8,283 nucleotides of DNA, taken from contig DHJT01000058.1 of assembly GCA_002404465.1 (NCBI GenBank), forward strand, positions 5,411 to 13,693. Direction: 5' to 3'. Position 1 is the stretch's first letter. Every line of letters begins with the position of its first letter. The notes beneath the pieces were generated by a model. The model saw only the letters and a list, made by a program, of their open reading frames with translations. It did no database searches and was not told the origin of the DNA. This DNA comes from Sutterella sp. UBA4713. Its GTDB lineage: Bacteria; Pseudomonadota; Gammaproteobacteria; Burkholderiales; Burkholderiaceae_F. Below, in pieces: positions 1-5,505 of this stretch. The position numbers and the translations under genes are program-made.

Positions 1-66
1 GCCCGCTCCGGAACTGCGTACGGCATTCCATCGAATTTTCTGTGCAATCGGCTCGATCTCGTTCAT
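1..66 (-). CDS. arfB: N-terminus of an ArfB/YaeJ-like peptide release factor (partial, runs off left edge)
   Basis: Reading the minus strand from the ATG at 66-64 gives 22 codons with no stop, MNEIEPIAQKIRWNAVRSSG followed by AG at the window edge. The segment RSSGAG is how the GGQ peptidyl-tRNA hydrolysis loop begins in class I release factors and ArfB-type proteins; the diagnostic GQ would lie just outside the window. In RF1 and RF2 this loop comes after more than 200 residues, whereas ArfB (YaeJ) has it within about 20-30 residues of the start. An in-frame TAA lies seven codons upstream of this ATG, so the short N-terminus is real and favours ArfB, which rescues stalled ribosomes. A purine run (GGGAAG) lies just before the ATG as a weak ribosome-binding site. 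Only 22 residues are visible, so the family call is an inference. Confidence 0.6.
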   Translation of the reverse strand, partial: MNEIEPIAQKIRWNAVRSSGAG

Positions 67-84
67 ATCTTCCCACTTCGAAAT

Positions 85-108
85 TTATTTCCGTAACAAT
101 TGAAATAA
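85..108. repeat. 7+7 bp inverted repeat, possible operator
   Basis: TTATTTC at 85-91 and GAAATAA at 102-108 are exact reverse complements separated by 10 nt. The element lies about 20 bp upstream of the arfB-like start codon and about 20 bp upstream of the plus-strand TATAAT. That is a plausible place for a regulator to act on either gene, or for a small leader hairpin in the arfB-like transcript. It is AT-rich, so chance occurrence is possible. Confidence 0.3.
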
Positions 109-129
109 CTCGCAGTGCAAGCGCGCCAT

Positions 130-135
130 TATAAT
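130..135 (+). promoter_or_regulatory. Candidate -10 box for the DUF748 gene
   Basis: The hexamer is a perfect TATAAT about 80 nt upstream of the DUF748 start codon, predicting a leader of roughly 70 nt. No recognisable -35 lies at 16-19 nt spacing; the nearest TTGAAA (100-105) is 24 nt away. It is supported by the -10 match only. Confidence 0.35.
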
Positions 136-214
136 AGGTCTACGTACATCTTTTACTCTCTATTTCTCATTGATTTAAAAGAAGTTTTACTAAAAAGCTT
201 TTCGGAGATCAACT

Positions 215-1366
215 ATGAAGGCATTCGGCAAAATTCTCATCGGCATACCCGTCATTGCACTCGGCACCTATGCTGTCGTCGGCTTTTTGGGTGTCCCGTA
301 TTTGGCCCAAAGCGCACTGGAATCCGCCGTAAAGAAAACAAATCCGAAAGCCACGGTTTCGGTGCGTTCCTTTTCGTTTAATCCCTTTACATTGGCCGCG
401 GACATAAAGGGAATCAAAATTCGGGATTACGTCGCTGAAGGAGCACAAATCGATTTTGATGTCGAGCGTCTTACAGCCGGTGTTACCTCGCTTAACCTAC
501 TTAAGCGCAACGCGACGGTTTCTCAAATCATCATCGACACCCCGGCTCTGAGCTTTCGGAAAAATTTAAAACGTTCGGGATCGGGCGCCGGGAAAATCCG
601 AAAGGAAGCCACTTCGAGGCCTGTTGCAGAATCGACGCAGACCTGGACATGGACGGTTGCCGGTCTTCGTATTCAAGACGGCTCTTTACAATTGACCGAT
701 CAGGGACTGAAAAAACCGGCCTCCGTACGCGTTGATTCCGTTCAAGTGAACGTCGGAGCCATCACAAGCGCCCTAGGGAAAACGTCCTTTACATTTAACG
801 CGCGTCCCTTAGGCGGCGACCTTAAAGCCTCCGGCAGTTTTAGCATAAGCGAGAAAAAGGCGAATCTATCGCTCAATACGGCTGATATGAATTTAGCAAT
901 GCTCTCTCCGTGGACGGAAGATGCCACAAAGACTCGTCTGAAAAAGGGTCTGTTCACGCTAAGCGGAAAGGCCCAAGCCGATCAAGGGCATGTATCGGCA
1001 CAAGCCGATGCGTCCGTAGCATCCCTAAGTGCCGAAAAAAACGGAGTTCCGGTCTTTTCTGCAGGCTCAATCCGGGCTCAGACGATTAAATTAGTGACAC
1101 TCGATCCCCTTACCCTCTCGATACGGAGCATCAAAGCTGATTTGGGTCTGCAGAAAGCCGTCGGCATTGACGAGAACGTCACGAATCTTCTCGGAGATAT
1201 CGTAGAAGCCTTCGGACACGCCAAAACCGCCAAGCGCATCAAGTCCGTGCAAAAGCTCGACAAAATCAGCGTGAGCAACATCACCTACAAAAACGGCAAA
1301 CTGCACTCGACAAGCAGCGGCTTTCGCTTCCTGGAAAACTTAAACGCCATTTGGACAACCCGATAA
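215..1366 (+). CDS. AsmA-like / DUF748 family membrane-anchored protein
   Basis: This 383-residue protein starts with a Lys-poor cap and a hydrophobic segment at residues 7-30, best read as an uncleaved signal anchor, so the bulk should lie in the periplasm. After it, residues 50-73 contain the NPFTL motif (56-60) within a beta-rich stretch typical of DUF748 proteins, which belong to the AsmA/TamB-like group linked to outer-membrane and lipid-transport functions. The rest alternates short beta strands rich in Ser, Thr, Ala and Lys, as expected for a repetitive beta-groove fold; the C-terminus contains a short helical part near residues 318-340. Many DUF748 proteins are far longer, about 1000 residues, so this is a short member. 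The start is supported by GGAG at 204-207, 7 nt before the ATG. It stands alone on its strand and converges with rimO. The family call is likely; the function is unknown. Confidence 0.7.
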   Translation: MKAFGKILIGIPVIALGTYAVVGFLGVPYLAQSALESAVKKTNPKATVSVRSFSFNPFTLAADIKGIKIRDYVAEGAQIDFDVERLTAGVTSLNLLKRNATVSQIIIDTPALSFRKNLKRSGSGAGKIRKEATSRPVAESTQTWTWTVAGLRIQDGSLQLTDQGLKKPASVRVDSVQVNVGAITSALGKTSFTFNARPLGGDLKASGSFSISEKKANLSLNTADMNLAMLSPWTEDATKTRLKKGLFTLSGKAQADQGHVSAQADASVASLSAEKNGVPVFSAGSIRAQTIKLVTLDPLTLSIRSIKADLGLQKAVGIDENVTNLLGDIVEAFGHAKTAKRIKSVQKLDKISVSNITYKNGKLHSTSSGFRFLENLNAIWTTR

Positions 1367-1374
1367 GCCCTCTT

Positions 1375-1397
1375 CGGTCGGCCCCGAATCGGGACCG
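1375..1397. terminator. GC-rich hairpin between convergent DUF748 and rimO genes
   Basis: Between the two stop codons, CGGT (1375-1378) can pair with ACCG (1394-1397) around an inner CCCG/CGGG stem with an AAT loop, leaving a small one-sided bulge. There is no T-run on either strand, so it is not a classical intrinsic terminator. It may still help to end or stabilise both converging transcripts. Confidence 0.3.
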
Positions 1398-1404
1398 GTC
1401 AACC

Positions 1405-2751
1405 CTAAAGTGCAACGCCGTTTAGATCGTGTTCCGTAGCAGCCGTCAGACGTACTTGAACGATGTCCCCCGGGTAAAGAGGTTTGTTCGAATTCACATA
1501 AATAACGCCGTCGATATCAGGTGCTTCGTACTGACTGCGACCGACGGCGCGCCCGGAACCCTCGTTTCCCGTGTCAATTAACACAGACTCAATGCGACCG
1601 ACACGCTTTTGCAGATTGTCGGCGGAAATTTCCGCCTGCACTTGCATGAACCGCCGGCGGCGTTCCTCTTTTACGGGCTCGGGGACTTGATCCGGCAATG
1701 CATTGGCTTTGGCTCCCTGTACGGGGCTGTAAGCAAAGCATCCGACACGATCTAAGCGTGCTTCGCGCAAAAAATCGAGCAGGTACTCGAACTCCTGTTC
1801 CGTCTCTCCGGGAAATCCCACGATGAAGGTCGAACGGATAGCCACGTCCGGACAAATTGAACGCCAAGCCCGAATCCGATCGAGATTTTTCTCCGCGCTG
1901 GCCGGCCGCTTCATGGCCTTCAAAATACGGGGATGCGCATGCTGAAACGGCACATCCAGATACGGCAAGATCTTTCCCTCGGCCATCAGAGGCAAAACGG
2001 CATCGACACTCGGATACGGGTATACGTAATGAAAACGTACCCAACAATCGAGACGAGAAAGCTCCTCGGCCAAGTCCAAAAAACGTGTTTTCACGGGACG
2101 CGTTCCGACAAACCCGGTTTTGTAATGCACATCCAGACCGTAAGCGGCCGTATCCTGACTGATGACAAGAAGCTCGCGCACCCCGGAAGTCACGAGGCTT
2201 TCCGCTTCCCGCATGACATCGCCGATAGGGCGGCTGACAAGAGGCCCTCGCAAATCCGGAATAATGCAAAATGTGCATTTGTGCGAACACCCTTCGCTAA
2301 TTTTCAGGTAGGCATAGTGTGACGGCGTCAGCTTAATTCCTGCCGGCGTATCCAAATCGGCATTGCGGTGTAAGTGAGCCGGTAATGCCTTACGAATCAA
2401 TGCCATGGCTTTTTCAACCTGATCGGGACCGACAACACCGATTAAGTCCGGGAAGCGCTCTAAGAGCCAATTACCGCCGTCTTGTGCTTTCTTGCCGCCC
2501 AAACACCCGATGACAAGCACTCGACCGTTTTCTTTCATAGCCTCGGCAATCGCATCAAGGCTTTCTGCAACAGCAGCATCGATAAATGCGCACGTATTGA
2601 CAACGACAAGATCGGCTGACGGATAGTCCGAGGCAACTTCATAGCCTTCGACACGTAAACGTGTCACCAACTTTTCCGTATCAACGAGCGCCTTCGGGCA
2701 TCCGAGACTGACGAATCCGACACTCGGAACGGTATTGCTTCGTGTTCTCAC
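1405..2751 (-). CDS. rimO: Ribosomal protein S12 methylthiotransferase RimO (radical SAM)
   Basis: RimO adds a methylthio group to the conserved Asp of ribosomal protein S12, using two iron-sulfur clusters and S-adenosylmethionine. This 448-residue protein has the full family layout. The N-terminal UPF0004/MTTase domain carries cluster cysteines C18 (SLGCPK), C54 (NTCAF) and C83 (IGCLGG). The radical SAM CxxxCxxC is C155, C159, C162 (EGCSHKCTFC), followed by the RimO-typical IPDLRGPLVSRPIG stretch. A C-terminal TRAM domain covers roughly residues 380-445. RimO rather than MiaB is favoured by the SLGCPK start, the LRGPLVSRP segment and the length. The start is GTG; its bases overlap the TGA of pgeF (GTGA, 2751-2748), so translation is probably coupled. 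A purine-rich GAGGAAAAGAAAG sits just upstream, inside pgeF. No key residue is missing. Confidence 0.96.
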   Translation of the reverse strand: MRTRSNTVPSVGFVSLGCPKALVDTEKLVTRLRVEGYEVASDYPSADLVVVNTCAFIDAAVAESLDAIAEAMKENGRVLVIGCLGGKKAQDGGNWLLERFPDLIGVVGPDQVEKAMALIRKALPAHLHRNADLDTPAGIKLTPSHYAYLKISEGCSHKCTFCIIPDLRGPLVSRPIGDVMREAESLVTSGVRELLVISQDTAAYGLDVHYKTGFVGTRPVKTRFLDLAEELSRLDCWVRFHYVYPYPSVDAVLPLMAEGKILPYLDVPFQHAHPRILKAMKRPASAEKNLDRIRAWRSICPDVAIRSTFIVGFPGETEQEFEYLLDFLREARLDRVGCFAYSPVQGAKANALPDQVPEPVKEERRRRFMQVQAEISADNLQKRVGRIESVLIDTGNEGSGRAVGRSQYEAPDIDGVIYVNSNKPLYPGDIVQVRLTAATEHDLNGVAL

Positions 2752-3533
2752 GCTTTCTTTTCCTCAATCCAAATCAATGCCGCATGTCGACCGCTCTTGG
2801 CCCCGTCTCGACGGAAACTGAAAAACCGCTTCGGATCGGAAACGGTTGAAAGACCGCAATCCTGAACTTCGGTAACACCGACGCTTCGGAGCGCATAACG
2901 CGCATAAGCGGCAAGGCTAAGGCAGTATTTACCCTCTCCTTTAAGACGAATTCCGTCCGTAACCTCGGGATACCGCAAACGATAAGGCGCTAAAACATCT
3001 TCGCCGCATTCGAAATCATCAAACCCGATACGCGGTCCGAGCCAGGCAACAAGCTCGGCATTTTCATCGCCCAGGCGCTCTTTTAAACGTCGCACCCCCG
3101 ATTCGATGACACCGAGACTCAAACCCTTCCAGCCGGCGTGAATGGCTGCCACGCCGCGTGCATTTTTTTCAGCAACCAAAACGGGCAAGCAGTCGGCCAC
3201 TTGGACAACGCACACAACGCCGGGCGTCAAACTCGTTTGCGCATCGGCCTTAAGTGTATCGTCCGTCACGGTTTCGGCATCGACGGTACGAATGCCGTGG
3301 ACTTGCGTCATCCATCGAGGAGCTGACGGAACCATTTGAGCCACAATAGAGCGGTTCATTTGCACGCAAGACGGGTTATCGCCGACATGCGCACCGACAT
3401 TCATTCCCATAATCCCGTCAGGACCGCCCCAAGGCCCGGAAGAAACGCCTCCGAGACGCTCGGTGAAAAGCGCACCGACACCCTTGACAAGTGTCGGGCG
3501 AATGACTTCAATCTCATTTTTATAAAGCGTCAT
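2748..3533 (-). CDS. pgeF: Peptidoglycan editing factor PgeF / multicopper polyphenol oxidase-like (YfiH)
   Basis: This 261-residue protein is a full-length DUF152/YfiH-type protein. The family has been described as a laccase-like or purine nucleoside-processing enzyme, and in E. coli as PgeF, which prevents misincorporation of amino acids such as L-Ser into peptidoglycan precursors. The conserved metal-site residues are visible: H79 in MTQVHG, C115 in VADCLPV and H132 in AIHAGWKG. The conserved ERLGGVSSGPW near the N-terminus and the LGPRIG stretch near residue 165 also fit. The start ATG has AAGGA seven bases upstream. It lies 26 nt downstream of rluD and its stop overlaps the rimO start, so it is the middle gene of a three-gene operon. 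The pairing of pgeF after rluD is common in proteobacteria. Which biochemical activity applies here cannot be read from the sequence. Confidence 0.93.
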   Translation of the reverse strand: MTLYKNEIEVIRPTLVKGVGALFTERLGGVSSGPWGGPDGIMGMNVGAHVGDNPSCVQMNRSIVAQMVPSAPRWMTQVHGIRTVDAETVTDDTLKADAQTSLTPGVVCVVQVADCLPVLVAEKNARGVAAIHAGWKGLSLGVIESGVRRLKERLGDENAELVAWLGPRIGFDDFECGEDVLAPYRLRYPEVTDGIRLKGEGKYCLSLAAYARYALRSVGVTEVQDCGLSTVSDPKRFFSFRRDGAKSGRHAALIWIEEKKA

Positions 3534-3559
3534 AGTATTTTCCTTCGGAATTTACAATT

Positions 3560-4621
3560 TTAGTCAAATACGTGCACGGGCTCGTCGGTCGGTCCGAACC
3601 CGAGTGAGTCCATCAACAAGCGCATATCGCTCGGAGGTTCTGCAAACCACTCAATTAAGCGATGCGTTGCGGGATGAATCAAACGCAAGCGCGACGCATG
3701 CAATGCCTGACGGTTAAACCGTGCAACAAGACCGGCCGCTTCGGGCAGCTTCGAGGCATTCGTGCGGTACAAGGGATCCCCGACAAGAGGCAGATCGACA
3801 CTGGTTAAGTGGACACGAATCTGATGCGTGCGTCCCGTATCAAGCCGGCAGGCCACCCAACTGACGGCTCGAGAGGACGGATAGGCCGTTTCCAAAAGTC
3901 GGACGTGCGTTTTAGCCGGTTTAGCGGCAATGCCGTTGCAAGCAAACTTAATCGGATTGCGCGGATCGCGACCGATAGGCGTGTCGACAAAACCCATGGC
4001 GGGCGCAATGCCAAGCACCAAAGCCCAATATTCGCGACACACAGTTCTTGCCTGCAACTGTCGAACCAAATCGGTTTGAGCCGCCTCCGTGCGAGCGACG
4101 ACCATCAACCCGGACGTTTCCCGATCCAAGCGGTGAACAATACCGGCCCGCGGAACACATGCCAATTCCGGATATCGATACAAAAGGCCGTTTAGGAGTG
4201 TCCCGGACCAGTGCCCGGCAGCCGGATGCACGACAAGACCGGCCGGCTTATCGATGACAAGGAGTGCCGAATCCTCATAAACAACACGAAACTCCACATT
4301 CTTTTCCGGGCCGTAAGCCTGCTCTTGCGCCGACGGCAAGGGTGTTACATCGATAGCATCACCTCCGGCAACCTTAGCACGCACTTCACGGGCAATCCGA
4401 CCGTTAACCGAAACGGCACCCAGACGAATCCATTCCTGTATGCGAGCACGACTGACATCGTCCATCAGAGATGCCAAAATTTTGTCAAGCCGCTCGGTCT
4501 TTTGAGACCAATCCAGATGAAAGTGTCGAACCGTTTCGGCCACATCCGTACTCGATGTCTTCCGATCTTGCGGCATTTCCTCTATATAATCGTCGCAATC
4601 TTTTTCTATCGTGTTTGCCAT
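3560..4621 (-). CDS. rluD: 23S rRNA pseudouridine synthase RluD
   Basis: RluD converts U1911, U1915 and U1917 in helix 69 of 23S rRNA to pseudouridine. From the ATG at 4621 the protein is 353 residues. An N-terminal S4 RNA-binding domain (ERLDKILASL at about residue 43, then SRARIQEWI and VSVNG) is followed by the catalytic domain, with the catalytic Asp (D166) in HRLDRETSGL and the downstream TGRTHQIRVH motif. An S4 domain plus this core separates RluD from RluA; RluC is less likely given the pgeF neighbour. The start is uncertain. ATGs at 4645, 4621 and 4576 are all in frame; 4645 and 4621 have no clear ribosome-binding site, while 4576 has AGAGGA almost touching the ATG. The residues before the 4576 ATG are acidic and unlike the family, and they overlay the probable bamD promoter, so 4576 is a serious alternative. 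Confidence 0.92.
   Translation of the reverse strand: MANTIEKDCDDYIEEMPQDRKTSSTDVAETVRHFHLDWSQKTERLDKILASLMDDVSRARIQEWIRLGAVSVNGRIAREVRAKVAGGDAIDVTPLPSAQEQAYGPEKNVEFRVVYEDSALLVIDKPAGLVVHPAAGHWSGTLLNGLLYRYPELACVPRAGIVHRLDRETSGLMVVARTEAAQTDLVRQLQARTVCREYWALVLGIAPAMGFVDTPIGRDPRNPIKFACNGIAAKPAKTHVRLLETAYPSSRAVSWVACRLDTGRTHQIRVHLTSVDLPLVGDPLYRTNASKLPEAAGLVARFNRQALHASRLRLIHPATHRLIEWFAEPPSDMRLLMDSLGFGPTDEPVHVFD
4585..4590 (+). promoter_or_regulatory. Candidate -10 box for bamD
   Basis: TATAAT, within the longer TATATAAT, lies 30 nt before the bamD ATG at 4620 and predicts a leader of roughly 20-25 nt. No good -35 is seen at 16-19 nt spacing. The box falls inside the 5' part of the rluD reading frame if rluD starts at 4621 or 4645, but would be upstream of rluD if it starts at 4576. 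Confidence 0.45.
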
Positions 4622-4646
4622 GAATTCAAAACTCAAGTTTTCCATG
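4619..4646. promoter_or_regulatory. Interlocked divergent start codons of rluD and bamD with an inverted repeat
   Basis: The palindrome CATG occurs at 4619-4622 and again at 4643-4646. Each copy gives an ATG on both strands: the plus-strand ATGs (4620, 4644) are both in the bamD frame and the minus-strand ATGs (4621, 4645) are both in the rluD frame. Between them lies a perfect inverted repeat, AAAACT-CA-AGTTTT (4628-4641). Neither plus-strand ATG has a Shine-Dalgarno-like sequence before it. Confidence 0.55.
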
Positions 4647-5408
4647 CGCGCCGCAGGCTGTGTTCTCTCACTGGCTCTTTTAGCCGGAATAAGCGGGTGC
4701 AGTTGGTTTCAATCCCTTGAAATCGATCCGACGCGCGATTGGACCGCACAGAAACTGTACTCCGAGGCGCGCGATGCGATGAACGAATCCAATTGGTCGC
4801 TCGCAAAAGATTACTATACCAAGTTAGAAGCCAGGTATCCTTTCGGGACCTATGCCCAACAAGCGCAAATCGAATTGGCGTATGTGTACTTCAAAGACGA
4901 CGACGCCCCGACTGCCATTCAACAACTCGATCGTTTCCTGCGTGCCTACCCCAACCATCCCAACAGCGACTACGCTTTGTATTTAAAAGGGCTGGCGACA
5001 TTAAACGAACGGGACGGACTGATTAGTTCCATGATTCGTCAGGACATTTCCGAGCGCGACGCTCAGGCCGCGCGCGATGCATTCGACGTATTTAAAGAAC
5101 TTGTCGGACGGTATCCGGACTCGCGTTACGCCCCGCAGGCCACACGGAAAATGCACGAGCTTGTCCTGGCGCAAGCGCGCCACCAACTTAATACCGCGCG
5201 ATTTTACTTTGAACGCAAAGCGTATATCGCCGCATTGAATCGTGCCAAAATCGTTTTACGGGATTTCCAATTAACGAGCGTGAGCGATGAGGCAATGGAA
5301 TTGATGGCGCAGTGCTATCACGAGCTCCGATTATTTGATTTAGAAAAAGACATGCGCCGCGTTATTGAACTCAATAAGGGTCGGAAGCGCGCCGACATGC
5401 TCCGCTAA
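4620..5408 (+). CDS. bamD: Outer membrane protein assembly factor BamD (lipoprotein, ComL/YfiO)
   Basis: BamD is the essential lipoprotein of the BAM complex that, with BamA, folds and inserts beta-barrel proteins into the outer membrane. From the ATG at 4620 the protein is 262 residues, near the family norm. It has a lipoprotein signal: basic start, hydrophobic core and lipobox ISGC with acylated Cys27; Ser at +2 suits outer-membrane sorting. The mature part is helical tetratricopeptide-type repeats, including AKDYYTKLEARYPFG, then ALDRF-like IQQLDRFLRAYPNHPNSDYA and YLKGLA, which are characteristic of BamD, and a second set around FKELVGRYPDSRYA. A second in-frame ATG at 4644 would give a shorter, equally good signal peptide, and a GTG at 4611 extends the frame. 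None has a clear ribosome-binding site. It is divergent from rluD and followed by a strong terminator, so it is probably monocistronic. Confidence 0.95.
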   Translation: MNSKLKFSMRAAGCVLSLALLAGISGCSWFQSLEIDPTRDWTAQKLYSEARDAMNESNWSLAKDYYTKLEARYPFGTYAQQAQIELAYVYFKDDDAPTAIQQLDRFLRAYPNHPNSDYALYLKGLATLNERDGLISSMIRQDISERDAQAARDAFDVFKELVGRYPDSRYAPQATRKMHELVLAQARHQLNTARFYFERKAYIAALNRAKIVLRDFQLTSVSDEAMELMAQCYHELRLFDLEKDMRRVIELNKGRKRADMLR

Positions 5409-5418
5409 TGCATAAAAC

Positions 5419-5448
5419 GGGAGGGCTTAACGGTCTTCCCTTTTTTTT
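5419..5448 (+). terminator. Rho-independent terminator after bamD
   Basis: GGGAGG at 5419-5424 pairs with CTTCCC at 5435-5440 (one G-T wobble), extended by further pairing into the loop, and is followed directly by eight T residues at 5441-5448. It begins 11 nt after the bamD stop codon. This ends the bamD transcript and implies that the downstream transporter has its own promoter. Confidence 0.85.
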
Positions 5449-5505
5449 CGATCCGATTCGCATTAAACTTTTGAAATCGAACGAGCCTCCGGCCTCCCTT
5501 CCATC

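Larger units (their letters stand above)
67..214. promoter_or_regulatory. Divergent intergenic region between the arfB-like gene and the DUF748 gene
   Basis: This 148 bp AT-rich gap separates two genes transcribed away from each other, so it should carry promoters for both. It holds a perfect TATAAT at 130-135 in the plus direction and an inverted repeat at 85-108 (listed separately). No good -35 box is visible at normal spacing for the plus promoter. A possible minus-strand pair, TTGCAC with a weak -10 about 16 nt later, is not convincing. Confidence 0.5.

Noticed and set aside
193..202. AAAAGCTTTT perfect palindrome before the DUF748 ribosome-binding site
   Set aside because: It is a short AT-rich palindrome likely to arise by chance, with no loop for a hairpin and no second copy nearby.
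1589..2290. 233-codon open frame on the minus strand
   Set aside because: It lies entirely inside rimO in another frame of the same strand; its translation is rich in Arg, Ser, Cys and Gly with no domain, as expected of a shadow frame.
4211..4720. 169-codon plus-strand frame across the rluD 5' end into bamD
   Set aside because: It overlaps two well-supported genes in other frames and has no family features.
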